A stretch of DNA of 64,000 bases, taken from contig CAVUQC010000004.1 of NCBI GenBank assembly GCA_963743575.1, forward strand, positions 434,001-498,000. The letters run 5' to 3'. The DNA is from DASUPK01 sp963743575. GTDB lineage: Bacteria; Actinomycetota; Thermoleophilia; Solirubrobacterales; 70-9. A program made the position numbers and the translations under genes. This document shows positions 42,671 to 51,648 of the stretch, one piece after another (positions within the stretch are counted from its first letter, which is position 1; each line of letters opens with the position of its first letter). The notes under the pieces were generated by a model. That model did not search any database and was not told where the DNA came from. It worked only from the letters and a program-made list of their open reading frames with translations.

Positions 42671-44716
42671 TTAGCGGCCCTTGCGCTTCCGGGCGCTCTT
42701 CTTCAGCTTTCGGCACCCGCTCGACGGATCGCTCTTGTCGCGGAATGCCTCGCCGCCTCCTTTGCCGCAGCTGACGGCGCGGTCACGCGTGCCGTCCTGA
42801 GCCTCGAGGGTGTCGAAGCCGCCGTCGCCGAAGATGCTGTCGACCCCGTCACCGCCGTCGATGTCGTCGGCGCCGCCCATGCCGTGGATGACGTCATTGC
42901 CGCCACGGCCCAGGATCAGCGGGTCCTTGCCATTGGTCCCGGTCAGGATGTCCGGGCCGTCCGAGCCCTCGAGGATCTCCAGGTCGTTGCCCAGGTGGGT
43001 GGGGGCGCAGTTCTTTCGGTCGGGATCGCTCGCCGTTCCGCCGAGCGTCGCCTTGACGCCGTTCTGCGGCGCGTAGCGGTAGCGCGCGAAGCCCGCGATG
43101 TCGAAGCCCGGGCCGCCGCTGTAGTCATGGCCTTGGCAGACGTCGTCGGAGACGAGCTGGTCGTTTCCGTTGCCGCCATTCAGCTTGTCCCCGCCGGTCC
43201 CAAGCGCCAAAAGGGCGTCGCTGCCGTCGCCGCCGTTGAGGACGTCGTTGCCGGACTGTCCGCTGAAGAGGACGTCGTCGCCTGAGGTGCCGTCGAGGAC
43301 GTCACTCCCCGGGCCACCGTCCATCAGGGTGGTCATGGACGTCGGGTAGTTGCCCGACAGGCTGAGGTGGTCGTTGCCCCCGTCGCCCCAGACGGTGACG
43401 AAGCTGAGTGGGGTCGAGGGTGTGGGGCACTGGACCAGCGCGTGCTGAACCGCGCAGGTGTCGATCGGGCCGGGGAGGCTCGTGATCGCGGCGCCGACCC
43501 GAGAGGAGATCGAAAAGAGCCCGTTGGCTGCCGCCACGAGCAGGTCGTCGTTGGCGGAGCCCTGGCCGCCGAGCACGTACAGGCCAGGGTCGGGACCGCG
43601 CGGGTCCAGGTAGACGAAGGCTCCGGAGGGCCGCGGGTCGGAGGGCGTCTCGTGAGCCGCCCCGAGGCCGCAGGTCGTGGTCTTGTCGCCGGACGTCACG
43701 TCGCAGCTGTCGTTGCCCGGGCCGCCGGTGAGCTGGTCGGCCCCACCCAGGCCGGTGAGCTTGTCGTCGCCGGGGCCGCCATCGAGTCCGTCGGCGCCGC
43801 CGGTTCCCTTGATCTTGTCGTTGAAGGCCGAGCCGAGGATGTCCTCGACGCCGCTCAGGTACTCATATCCGTCGGGAGTCACCGCCGTGCCGGCCCCGAG
43901 GTCAGCGTCGACGCCGCTGGTCGTGTCCCAGGAGGGCGTGGTGTCCGCGTAGCTGACGGTGTCGATTCCGTCGCCGCCCGCGTAGGTGTCGCCGTTGGGG
44001 CCCCCGCGCATCCAGTCGTTGCCGCTGCCACCGGTCATCTTGTCCCCGCCGTGGCCACCGACAAGCAGGTCGTCTCCGGGGCCTCCGTCCATGTGGTCGT
44101 CGAGGAGGTCGCCGTAGAGGCGGTCATTGCCGGTGCCGCCGGTCATGTCCTCGCCGCCAGAGCCACCGTGGATCTCGTCGGTCCCGTCCCCGCCGTCGAT
44201 CGTGTCGCTGCCGTCACCTCCCAGAATCATGTCGTCGCCGCTTCCGCCCTCGAGGTGGTCGCGGTCGCTGCCGCCGTTGATCATGTCGTTGCCGGTGCCG
44301 CCGTCGATCGCGTCGGCGCTGGGTCCGCCCTGGATCGAGTCGTTGCCGTCCTCGCCGAAGCTGGAGTCCTTGCCCTTGATGTTGGTGATGGTGTCGTCGC
44401 CCGTTCCGCCGTAGACGCGATCGGATCCCCGCCCGGCGAGGATGCGGTCGTTGCCGTCGCCCGCGCAGATCACATCCGACCCCTTGCCGGTGACGATGTA
44501 GTCATCGCCGGCACCCGCGATCACGACCTGATCGCCGTGGCCCTGGTGGGGCGCGACGTACCTGTTGTTGCCTCCGCCCAGCACCACCGTCGCCTTCTTG
44601 CCGTGACAGGTGGGCTTGGCCTCGGCACTTCCGGGAACGAGCGCGAGAGCGAGCACGGTCGCGCCGAGCATGGCTGGAGCAAGCGATGCGAGGCGCCGCC
44701 GCATTACTTCACTCAT
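42671..44716 (-). CDS. Secreted RTX-repeat calcium-binding protein
   Basis: The 681-aa exported protein has a signal peptide (RRRLASLAPAMLGATVLALA, cleavage near AEAKP). About 25 nonapeptide-type repeats of the form GGxGxDxxx follow, in two blocks (about 65-345 and 455-640). These form a calcium-binding parallel beta-roll. A central domain (GAFVYLDPRGPDPGLYVLGG) lacks repeats, and the tail is basic (KLKKSARKRKGR). No catalytic domain is present, so it is probably a surface or matrix protein rather than a toxin. The DNA repeats inside are codon-level copies. ATG 44716 or 44704 is the start. Confidence 0.88.
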   Translation of the reverse strand: MSEVMRRRLASLAPAMLGATVLALALVPGSAEAKPTCHGKKATVVLGGGNNRYVAPHQGHGDQVVIAGAGDDYIVTGKGSDVICAGDGNDRILAGRGSDRVYGGTGDDTITNIKGKDSSFGEDGNDSIQGGPSADAIDGGTGNDMINGGSDRDHLEGGSGDDMILGGDGSDTIDGGDGTDEIHGGSGGEDMTGGTGNDRLYGDLLDDHMDGGPGDDLLVGGHGGDKMTGGSGNDWMRGGPNGDTYAGGDGIDTVSYADTTPSWDTTSGVDADLGAGTAVTPDGYEYLSGVEDILGSAFNDKIKGTGGADGLDGGPGDDKLTGLGGADQLTGGPGNDSCDVTSGDKTTTCGLGAAHETPSDPRPSGAFVYLDPRGPDPGLYVLGGQGSANDDLLVAAANGLFSISSRVGAAITSLPGPIDTCAVQHALVQCPTPSTPLSFVTVWGDGGNDHLSLSGNYPTSMTTLMDGGPGSDVLDGTSGDDVLFSGQSGNDVLNGGDGSDALLALGTGGDKLNGGNGNDQLVSDDVCQGHDYSGGPGFDIAGFARYRYAPQNGVKATLGGTASDPDRKNCAPTHLGNDLEILEGSDGPDILTGTNGKDPLILGRGGNDVIHGMGGADDIDGGDGVDSIFGDGGFDTLEAQDGTRDRAVSCGKGGGEAFRDKSDPSSGCRKLKKSARKRKGR

Positions 44717-44782
44717 CGGGCATGGACTGCTCGGCTAAATGCGCACTACTGGGTACAGCCCGAGGCATAGAATCGCGCCCCC

Positions 44783-46147
44783 ATGACAGAACAGGTCAAG
44801 TTTCAGCTTCCGGAGGAGGAGATTCCCACCAGCTGGGTGAATCTGCTCGCTGACCTTCCGGGCGACCCGCCGCCTCCGCCACTCAGCCCGGCCACGGGCG
44901 AGCCCGCCGGCCCGGACGATCTGGCGCCGATCTTCGCGATGGGGTTGATCGAGCAGGAGGTCTCCGCCGAGCCCGACATACCGATCCCGGACGAGGTTCG
45001 CGACATCTACCGGCTCTGGCGGCCGACCCCGCTTCTTCGAGCCACCCGGCTGGAGCAGGAGCTCGATACGCCCGCGCACATCTACTACAAGTACGAGGGG
45101 GTCTCGCCCGCGGGCTCGCACAAGCCGAACACCGCGGTGCCTCAGGCCTTCTACAACCGCGAGGCGGGGATCAAGAAGATCTCGACCGAGACCGGAGCAG
45201 GCCAGTGGGGCTCTGCGATGGCACTCGCCTGTCAGCTCTTCGGCCTCGAGTGCGAGGTCTTCATGGTCGGCATCTCCTACGACCAGAAGCCGTATCGCAA
45301 GGCGATGATCGAGACCTGGGGAGGAACCGTCCATCGCAGCCCTTCGGATCTCACGGAGGCCGGCCGCTCGCAGGCTGCACACGAGTCGGGCAGCCTGGGG
45401 ATCGCGATCTCCGAGGCCGTCGAGGTCGCCGCATCCTCCGAGGACACGAACTACTCCCTCGGCTCGGTCCTCAACCACGTCTGCCTGCACCAGACCGTGA
45501 TCGGCGAGGAGTGCATCAAGCAGATGGAGATGGCGGGCGAGGCGCCCGACGTCGTGATCGGCTGCGTCGGCGGCGGCTCGAACTTCGCCGGAATCGCGTA
45601 CCCGTTCCTGCGGCAGCGCCTGCGCGAGGGGCCCGAGACGCGGTTCGTCGGCGCCGAACCGGCCGCCTGCCCGACCCTGACCCGGGGTCGCTACGCCTAC
45701 GACTTCGGCGACACCGTCGGCATGACCCCGTTGATGCCTATGTACACGCTGGGCCACGACTTCGTACCGCCTCCGGTCCACGCCGGAGGCCTCCGCTACC
45801 ACGGCGATGCCCCGAGCCTCTGCGCGCTGGTCAAGGAGGGGCTGGTCGAGGCGACCGCGATCAAGCAGACCGCCGCCTTCGAGGCAGCGGTCCGGTTTGC
45901 CCGCTGCGAGGGCATCATCCCCGGGCCCGAGCCTGCGCACGCGATCCGCGCCGTCTTCGACGAGGCCGAGGCCGCGAAGCAGGCTGGGGAGGAGCGGGTG
46001 ATCCTCTTCAACCTCTCGGGGCACGGGCACTTTGACATGTCCGCCTACGCGGCCTACTTCGCCGGTGAGCTCGAGGATCTGGAGCTCTCCGAGGACGAGC
46101 TCTCAGACGCGCTCGAGCGCCTGCCCGAGGCTCCTGCACTCGCCTGA
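44783..46147 (+). CDS. trpB: TrpB2-type tryptophan synthase beta-like protein
   Basis: The 454-aa PLP enzyme is longer than standard TrpB (about 400 aa) and carries TrpB2 features: an N-terminal extension ending in RPTPLLRATRLEQEL, the PLP lysine in GSHKPNTA, ETGAGQWGSAMA, a GCVGGGSNFAG phosphate loop, and LSGHGHFDM at the C terminus. It converts indole plus serine to tryptophan. TrpB2 proteins often lack productive contact with TrpA, and no trpA is nearby. ATG 44783 lies nine bases after TAGAAT. It may recycle indole or act on a related serine-derived substrate. Confidence 0.88.
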   Translation: MTEQVKFQLPEEEIPTSWVNLLADLPGDPPPPPLSPATGEPAGPDDLAPIFAMGLIEQEVSAEPDIPIPDEVRDIYRLWRPTPLLRATRLEQELDTPAHIYYKYEGVSPAGSHKPNTAVPQAFYNREAGIKKISTETGAGQWGSAMALACQLFGLECEVFMVGISYDQKPYRKAMIETWGGTVHRSPSDLTEAGRSQAAHESGSLGIAISEAVEVAASSEDTNYSLGSVLNHVCLHQTVIGEECIKQMEMAGEAPDVVIGCVGGGSNFAGIAYPFLRQRLREGPETRFVGAEPAACPTLTRGRYAYDFGDTVGMTPLMPMYTLGHDFVPPPVHAGGLRYHGDAPSLCALVKEGLVEATAIKQTAAFEAAVRFARCEGIIPGPEPAHAIRAVFDEAEAAKQAGEERVILFNLSGHGHFDMSAYAAYFAGELEDLELSEDELSDALERLPEAPALA

Positions 46148-46165
46148 CATCTCCGTCCAGGGGCA

Positions 46166-46195
46166 TTGACACCGCTACGGCACTGCCCGTAGCCT
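46166..46195 (+). promoter_or_regulatory. Promoter of the decayed STAND regulator (copy 2)
   Basis: TTGACA (46166-46171) and TAGCCT (46190-46195) are 18 bp apart, and GTG 46202 follows after six bases. The promoter is intact although the gene behind it is broken, so the locus may still be transcribed. Confidence 0.55.
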
Positions 46196-46201
46196 CGCGC
46201 C

Positions 46202-47499
46202 GTGAGTCAAATGTCCCCGGGCGCGGTGGATGCGCGGCCGGTGGCACAGGGGAGAAGCATCTCGCGCAGCCGCCTGGCGGCAAGGGTCGGGGCTGCTCTC
46301 GATGCGGGCAGCATCATCCTGACTGCGGGGGGTGGGTGCGGCAAGACGACTGTTCTCGACCAGGCGGTCCGCGACGGCCCGGCCGTCGCCTGGATCAGCT
46401 GCTCCCCGGCGGATCGCGCGCCAGGCACCCTTCTGCTGCAGATCGTCGAGGCGATCGCCGCTGCCGCACCCGGTGCCTCCGACGCGCTGGCGGAGCGCCT
46501 CGGCGTTGGGATCGAGCGCGTCGATGCCCTCACCGCGATTCGCGAGCTGGTCGTGGAGCTCTCTCGCTTGCTGGTCGACCCGCTGGTCGTGGTGTTCGAC
46601 GACGCCGAGCATCTGGAAGGAGCGGAGCAGTCGCTGCGGCTTCTCGACGAGCTGATCAGGGCCGAGTTCCCCCTCCTGCACGTGGCGGCTGACCTGACCT
46701 TCGATCCGGAGGAGTGCGGCGTTCTGCTGCGCGAGTGGAGCGATCAGGAGCCGACCGCAGAGCAGATCGACGAGGTGATGAGGGCCACGGAGGGCTGGCC
46801 TCTCGGAGTGGCGCTCGCCGCCGGGATGGTCAAGCGCGACGCCGGGTTGGCGAACCTCGGTTCCGCGCCGGATCTGCACTCCTACCTCTCCGAGGAGCTC
46901 TTCGATTCCCTTGAGCCTGGGCTCAGGGAGGCGGCGGTGCGCTCGAGCGTGGTGCGCGTGATCACCCCTGAGGCGGCGCGAGCGCTCGAGTTGCCGGATG
47001 ACCTCGGCGACAGGATCGAGCGGGCCGGGATCCTGCTGCGCCGGGCCTCGACGGCGGGAGTGCGTTCGCCTACCACCCGCTGCTGCGCGAGTTTCTCCTC
47101 GAGCGGCTGCGGTCCGAGCACGACGAAACAGAGTGGCGGCGGCTGCACGCCGCTGCGGCGCCCGCGCTGGCCTCGGGGAGGGATGGGACGGCAGCGGCCC
47201 GCCGTTCGATGCCAGCAGGGCCGGCGTGGCGTGGTACGAGGTGCTCGGCCACACCGTCCAGGGCCGCATGGATGAGGCCGGGGAACTCGCGAAGCAGCTG
47301 CGGAGGGACACGGAGACCACCTCCCAGTTCCAGTACCTCGCCGACCTCGCCCTGCTGATGGTGGAGTTGGCCGCGGGAGGCGCCGAGGAGGCGATCGTCC
47401 AGTTGCGCGAGACCATTCGCGAGTTCGAGATCCACGATCCGTGGGGGCGTCTGCCGGTCTCGCTCGACGTGATCGGCCTGGTGCACCTCGACATGACAA
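46202..47499 (+). pseudogene. Decayed STAND/SARP regulator (copy 2)
   Basis: The N-terminal 290 residues are clearly homologous to the regulator at 12965: Walker A GGGCGKTT, VVFDDAEHLEGAEQSLRLL, TEGWPLGVALAA. About 26 residues are missing between HVA and DLTFDPEEC. Near 47057 the frame shifts, and the expected FAYHPLLREFLLERL continues in another frame to about 47200. A third frame then encodes AGVAWYEVLGHTVQGRMDEA up to LVHLD at about 47497. The rest of the TPR region and the whole SARP/BTAD DNA-binding domain are absent. At least two frameshifts and several deletions make it a pseudogene; assembly error is a less likely explanation. Confidence 0.8.
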
Positions 47500-48403
47500 C
47501 AGCGGGGGAGGCCAGATCGCCACCACCGACGCGACCGTGGCCAAGCCCTCGGGGGTCGCGCTCGACAAGGCGGCTGGCCGGATCTACTGGGCCAACAACG
47601 ACACGTCCACCGGAAACAAGATCTCCTACGCCAATCTGGACGGCTCGGGGGGCGGCGGAGACCTGGACACCACCGGCGCGACCGTGGCTGGTCCATTTGC
47701 AGTGGCCGTCGATCCGGCAGGCGGTCGGATCTACTGGGTCAACGCGAACATCAGCACCCTGAATCAGGAGGTCGCCTATGGGAGCCTCAGTGGCGGCAGT
47801 GGCGGGGGCATGAGCGTCACCGGCGCCTGCATCAACTGCAGCCCGGCATCCGGCATCGCGTTGGACCCCGGGGCAAATCGCCTCTACTGGTCGAACGCGT
47901 TCACGAAGGCGATCTCCTTCACCAATCTCGACAACTCCGGAGGCGCGGGCGACCTCGACGACAGCGGGGCCACCGTCTCCAACCCTGACTATCCCGCCCT
48001 GCTCGAGGCGCCCGTCGGGGCCGGCGTGCCGACGGTCAGCGGCGGCTCGTCTACCGGATCGACGTTGACCTGCTCGACCGGTTCCTGGGCGCCGGACCTG
48101 CTCGGCGCGGCTCTCTATCGCGCCCCGCGGACCTTCACCTACCAATGGAACCGCGACGGCACAGACATCCCGGGAGCCACGAGCAGCACGGTCTCCGCGG
48201 GCTCACCAGGCGGCTACACCTGCAAGGTGACGGCCTCGAATGCCGCCGGCAGCGGCGGCCCGCAGACGAGCGGCGCCCTCCAGGTCTCGGCGCCGCCCCC
48301 GGGCACAACGCCGACCCAGCCTGCCAAGAAGAAGAAGAAGTGCAAGAAGCCGAAGAAGGGCAAGGCGTCGGCCGCCAAGTGCAAGAAGAAGAAGAAGAAG
48401 TGA
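47500..48403 (+). pseudogene. 5'-truncated secreted propeller with Lys/Cys tail (copy 2)
   Basis: About 300 codons remain of a YWTD-like propeller: GRIYWANNDTS, GRIYWVNANIS and NRLYWSNAFTK blades separated by NLDGSGGGGDLD-type spacers. An Ig-like segment follows (FTYQWNRDGTDIPGATSST, then YTCKVTASNAAGS), then the tail KKKCKKPKKGKASAAKCKKK. There is no signal peptide. The reading frame runs backwards into the regulator remnant at CTCGAC near 47495, so the original start and N terminus were lost in a fusion. The remaining frame is open to a normal stop. Confidence 0.75.
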
Positions 48404-48407
48404 GTGC

Positions 48408-48611
48408 GTGAAGCGCTACACGTTCGTCGTCCAGGTCCACCCGGAGGGAATCTCAACCCTCGAGAACCTGAGCACGCAGGAGCGGGTCCGCCTCGATGAG
48501 CTTGCGGCGGTCGGCCCACAGATCGAGCGTTGGCTGGCCGAGGTCCCGGGGCCGATCAGCGCGCCGGAGCCAGATACCGCTCGAGACCCGAGCGAATCGA
48601 CTCGGGGATAG
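48408..48611 (+). CDS. Small conserved protein of the RYTFVVQ family (copy 2)
   Basis: This 67-aa protein starts at GTG 48408, four bases after the truncated propeller stop. RYTFVVQVHPEGISTLENLS and the following VGPQIERWLAE match the protein at 17797 at 33 of 43 positions, including a perfectly conserved first DNA segment. The C-terminal 20 residues differ. Its frame is intact although both genes upstream are damaged, which argues for selection on the small protein itself. It overlaps the convergent thioesterase gene by 56 bases. Confidence 0.72.
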   Translation: MKRYTFVVQVHPEGISTLENLSTQERVRLDELAAVGPQIERWLAEVPGPISAPEPDTARDPSESTRG

Positions 48612-48969
48612 CTGCCTTCGATCCGCCTCCCGTCTTGATGAACACGTGCCTGAGCTCGCCCTCGGCTGCGGGCTCCCCGCCCTCCTCGATCACCAGCTCG
48701 GTCGTCATGGAGGTGTCGCCCAGCCGGGTGACGCGGGCCACGACCTCCATCTCGTCGTCGAAGCGAAGCGGCGCCAGGTAGCGGATCGTCGCCTCGGCGA
48801 CGACCATGTCGACACCCGCCTCCACCATGGCCGTGTACCCGCCGAGCTCCCGCCAGAGCTCCCCCATGGTTATGTCGAAGTAGGTCAGGTAGTTCGCGTT
48901 GAAGACGACGCCCTGCGGGTCGCATTCGTTGTAGCGGACCCGCAGCGTGGTCCGGAAGGACTCGCCCAC
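48556..48969 (-). CDS. Hotdog-fold acyl-CoA thioesterase (4HBT family)
   Basis: The 137-aa protein has a single hotdog domain: RTTLRVRYNECDPQGVVFNA contains the conserved YNE-D-x-x-G-V-V-F/Y-N catalytic segment of 4-hydroxybenzoyl-CoA thioesterase relatives, then ITMGELWRELG and ATIRYLAPLRFDDEM. It hydrolyses an acyl-CoA in the cytosol; being nine bases downstream of Mcl suggests a C4/C5 acyl-CoA, but this is inference. The start is GTG 48969. Confidence 0.87.
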   Translation of the reverse strand: MGESFRTTLRVRYNECDPQGVVFNANYLTYFDITMGELWRELGGYTAMVEAGVDMVVAEATIRYLAPLRFDDEMEVVARVTRLGDTSMTTELVIEEGGEPAAEGELRHVFIKTGGGSKAAIPESIRSGLERYLAPAR

Positions 48970-48977
48970 GCCCGGGG

Positions 48978-50069
48978 CTAGGCCTCGGCCTTCTCGGTCT
49001 CGGCCGGCTTGCCGTTCGACATGCCGTAGGCCTCGGCGAGGTCCGGGTCCTTCTTCGCGAGCATCTCCGCGAGGGTCACCATCACCTTGCACTGCTTCCA
49101 GGTGGCGTCGTCCTGCATCTTGCCGTCGATCATGTGGACGCCGGCGCCGTCCGGGATCGCCTCCAGGACCTTCTTGGCGAAGATCACCTCGTCCGGCGGC
49201 GGGCTGAAGACCTTCTTGGCGATCTCGATCTGCACCGGGTGCAGCGACCAGGCGCCGACGCAGCCCATCAGGAAAGCCGCGCGGAACTGGGTCTCGCACC
49301 CGGCCGTGTCCTTGATGTCCCCGAACGGGCCGTAGAACGGCAGGATGTCGTTCGACGCGCAGGCATCGACCATGCGGGCGATCGAGTAGTGCCAGAGGTC
49401 CTGCTGGGCGGTGACGCGGTCGGCCTCGGGGTTCTCGGGATCCTTCGGGTCCTCCATCACTCGGTATCCAGGGTGGCCCCCGCCGACCCGTGTGGTCTTC
49501 ATGCGGCGAGAGGCGGCGAGGTCGGCCGGCCCGAAGCTCATCCCCTGCATCCGCGGGCTGGCTGCGGCGATCTCCTCGAGGTTGACGACGCCCTGCGCGG
49601 TCTCGAGGATTGCGTGAACCAGGATCGGGCGCTCGAGCTTGGCCTTAGCCTCCAGCTGGGCGAGGAGCTGGTCCACGTAGTGGATGTCCCACGGACCCTC
49701 GACCTTCGGGACCATGATGACCTCCAGTTTGTCGCCGATCTCGGTGACCAGTTCCGTCAGGTCGTCGAGGACCCAGGGGCTCTCCAGCGCGTTGACGCGG
49801 GTCCACAGCTGGGTATCGCCGAAGTCGACCTCCTTGCCGACCTCGATCAGGCCCCGCCTGGCGGGGACCTTGTTCTCGACGGTGATCGCGTCCTCGAGGT
49901 TGCCCAGCAGGATGTCGGCCTGCTTGGCCATGTCGGGCACCTTCGCTCGCATCTTCTCGTTGGAGGCGTCGAAGAAATGGATCATCCGCGAGGGCTTGAC
50001 GGGAATCTCGCGGGACGGCTCGGGCGCGCCGATCGCCAGTGGCTTGAAGAAGTTCCGTGGATTTCGCAT
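48978..50069 (-). CDS. mcl: L-malyl-CoA/beta-methylmalyl-CoA lyase
   Basis: The 363-aa member of the HpcH/HpaI/CitE aldolase family closely follows the pattern of the Chloroflexus malyl-CoA lyase: NFFKPLAIGAPEPSREIPVK, GNLEDAITVENKVPARRGLI (Mg and CoA-binding acid), VIMVPKVEGPWDIHYVDQLL, ETAQGVVNLEEIAAASPRMQ, and MIDGKMQDDATWKQ. The enzyme cleaves beta-methylmalyl-CoA to glyoxylate and propionyl-CoA, and malyl-CoA to acetyl-CoA and glyoxylate, in the ethylmalonyl-CoA and 3-hydroxypropionate pathways. ATG 50069 is the start. The other genes of the pathway are within 11 kb. Confidence 0.9.
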   Translation of the reverse strand: MRNPRNFFKPLAIGAPEPSREIPVKPSRMIHFFDASNEKMRAKVPDMAKQADILLGNLEDAITVENKVPARRGLIEVGKEVDFGDTQLWTRVNALESPWVLDDLTELVTEIGDKLEVIMVPKVEGPWDIHYVDQLLAQLEAKAKLERPILVHAILETAQGVVNLEEIAAASPRMQGMSFGPADLAASRRMKTTRVGGGHPGYRVMEDPKDPENPEADRVTAQQDLWHYSIARMVDACASNDILPFYGPFGDIKDTAGCETQFRAAFLMGCVGAWSLHPVQIEIAKKVFSPPPDEVIFAKKVLEAIPDGAGVHMIDGKMQDDATWKQCKVMVTLAEMLAKKDPDLAEAYGMSNGKPAETEKAEA

Positions 50070-50125
50070 GCCAGGAACGCTACCTACAAGGTGGGATCCG
50101 CGGCTCCGCGGGATAGCCTGGAGCC

Positions 50126-50572
50126 ATGGCGAGGGTCCGCGAGGCGGTAGCGGCGGAGGTCGAGCGGGTGCTCGGTATGTACGAGTGGCTGTTCGCGCCG
50201 CCCGGATCCGTGCCGCCCCGTTGGGATGCGGAGCGGGCGCGGGCAGCGATCGGGGCAGCGATCGCCGATGAGGAGGCCGCCGTCTTGGTGGCCGAGCACC
50301 GGGGCGAGCTGCTCGGCCTCTGCACCGCATATCTCGACATGAATTCGGTCCGCTTCGGCCCGCGCTGCTGGGTCGAGGACCTGGCGGTCAGTCCCGAGCA
50401 TCGTTCCCAGGGAGTGGGGAAGGATCTGCTCGACGCCGCCAAGGACTGGGCCCGGCAGCGAGGCGCCACGCACCTGGAGCTCGACAGCTCGGACACCCGC
50501 GCCGACGCGCACCGCTTCTACGAGCGGGAGGGGCCGAGCTGGCGCTCGGTCTGCTTCGCGTGGGAGCTATGA
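50126..50572 (+). CDS. GNAT-family N-acetyltransferase
   Basis: The 148-aa protein has a standard single GNAT fold: VEDLAVSPEHRSQGVGKDLL is motif A with the R/Q-x-x-G-x-G/A acetyl-CoA loop (about 93-98), followed by ATHLELDSSDTRADAHRFYE (motif B). The substrate is unknown. ATG 50126 follows TAGCCT (50114-50119) by six bases, the clearest leaderless spacing in the window. It is divergent from the malyl-CoA lyase gene. Confidence 0.87.
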   Translation: MARVREAVAAEVERVLGMYEWLFAPPGSVPPRWDAERARAAIGAAIADEEAAVLVAEHRGELLGLCTAYLDMNSVRFGPRCWVEDLAVSPEHRSQGVGKDLLDAAKDWARQRGATHLELDSSDTRADAHRFYEREGPSWRSVCFAWEL

Positions 50573-50592
50573 GGCCCGGAGTATCGACCTGT

Positions 50593-50604
50593 TACGATAT
50601 ATCG
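50593..50604. promoter_or_regulatory. PadR autoregulatory operator overlapping the -10 box
   Basis: CGATATATCG (50595-50604) is a perfect 10-bp palindrome overlapping the -10 candidate TACGAT (50593-50598). It lies 36 bases before the PadR start. Binding of the PadR dimer here would block its own transcription. Confidence 0.5.
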
Positions 50605-50639
50605 CGTTAGTTCATGATTGATCGAAAGGAACAACGCAC

Positions 50640-51182
50640 ATGTATGGACAGAGAGGCCGTCACGGATATGGGCGGCACGAGATGAGCCGCGGACGCGGCC
50701 GAGGACCCGGTCGAGGACCGGGCCGAGGGACGGGCCGCGGACGCCATGGCGTCCGCCGCGGCGATGTCCGCAGCGCCATCCTGGCGCTGCTCGACGACCG
50801 GCCGATGCACGGCTACGAGATGATCACCGAGCTCGAGGAGCGAACCGGAGGCCGCTGGCGCCCGAGCGCCGGCTCCATCTACCCGACCCTCCAGCTGCTC
50901 GAGGATGAGGGCCTGGTCACCGCCGAGGAGGTCGAGGGCCGGAAGGTCTACTCGCTGACCGACTCCGGCAAGGAGGCCGCCCCCGAGCGGACGGGCGAGG
51001 CCCGTCCCTGGGAGGAGGGCGATGAGGACTCGCCCCGATTCGAGGCCCGGAAGGAGCTGTTCAAGCTGGTCGGGGCGGCGAAGCAACTCGCCCGCGCCGA
51101 CAACGAAGAGCAGCTGACCAAGGCGGCGGAGATCCTCAAGGACGCCCGTCGCAAGCTGTACGGGATCCTGGCCGAGGAGTAG
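50640..51182 (+). CDS. PadR-family transcriptional regulator with Arg/Gly-rich N terminus
   Basis: The 180-aa protein has residues 1-40 rich in RG/GRG repeats (SRGRGRGPGRGPGRGTGRGR). The PadR winged helix follows (about 42-115: DVRSAILALLDDRPMHGYEM, WRPSAGSIYPTLQLLEDEGL, EEVEGRKVYSLTDSGKE), then a C-terminal dimerisation helix. RG-rich leaders occur in several actinobacterial PadR proteins and may add nonspecific DNA or RNA contacts. ATG 50640 has AAAGGA upstream. A palindrome over its -10 box suggests autorepression; the inducer is unknown. Confidence 0.87.
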   Translation: MYGQRGRHGYGRHEMSRGRGRGPGRGPGRGTGRGRHGVRRGDVRSAILALLDDRPMHGYEMITELEERTGGRWRPSAGSIYPTLQLLEDEGLVTAEEVEGRKVYSLTDSGKEAAPERTGEARPWEEGDEDSPRFEARKELFKLVGAAKQLARADNEEQLTKAAEILKDARRKLYGILAEE

Positions 51183-51638
51183 TCAGTCGGTCGCGGGGCT
51201 GCCGGGGTCAAGCCCGGCAGCCTTCAGCGCCGCCTTCTGGTCGAGATAGAAGACCGCCTGCCTGATCAGGCCGTCCTCGAGCCACCAGATCGTGGCGCTC
51301 TCGGTCACCAGCTCGACTCCGGCGTGCTTGGTCGTGCCCACCTGCCGCACGAGGAAGACGAGCTTGTCGTCCTTGAGGATCGCCTTCTGGATATCGAGGT
51401 GGAAGGATTCGTAGGGGCTGATCCAGTCCGTCAGCGCCTCCCGGAAGCCCTCGATGCCGTGCCACTCCGTGGGCGTGGTGGACGCGCTGGTCATCACCGT
51501 CACGAACTCCGGATGGATGTGGCCCCCGATCGTCTCGATCATCTGCTCGATCCCCTCGGTGCCCTCGATCACCGAGCCCTCGCCGAAGAGGCTCCCCTCC
51601 CGGATCCGGTCGAGCGCGTCATCGGGTTCGTCGTTCAT
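51183..51638 (-). CDS. SnoaL/NTF2-like protein
   Basis: The 151-aa protein contains an NTF2-like fold: EFVTVMTSASTTPTEWHGIEGFREAL, FHLDIQKAILKDDKLVFLVR and TIWWLEDGLIRQAVFYLD match the cone-shaped family used by small-molecule isomerases and binding proteins. No catalytic pair can be assigned. The ATG at 51638 is close to TAGGAT (minus strand), sharing a promoter with the divergent acyl-CoA dehydrogenase gene. Its 3' end abuts the PadR gene with no gap. Confidence 0.8.
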   Translation of the reverse strand: MNDEPDDALDRIREGSLFGEGSVIEGTEGIEQMIETIGGHIHPEFVTVMTSASTTPTEWHGIEGFREALTDWISPYESFHLDIQKAILKDDKLVFLVRQVGTTKHAGVELVTESATIWWLEDGLIRQAVFYLDQKAALKAAGLDPGSPATD

Positions 51639-51648
51639 CGACGCGCCC

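Noticed and set aside
42474..42716. An 80-aa minus-strand ORF between pckG and the RTX gene
   Set aside because: It lies over the inverted repeat and the RTX 3' end, has low-complexity Arg/Ala content and no ribosome site.
42671..44716. Tandem DNA repeats that could be taken for a CRISPR or satellite
   Set aside because: The repeat is a 27-base coding unit for GGxGxDxxx calcium-binding nonapeptides, with no unique spacers.
42671..44716. RTX toxin
   Set aside because: There is no catalytic or pore-forming domain and no RTX type I secretion genes nearby; a Sec signal peptide is present instead.
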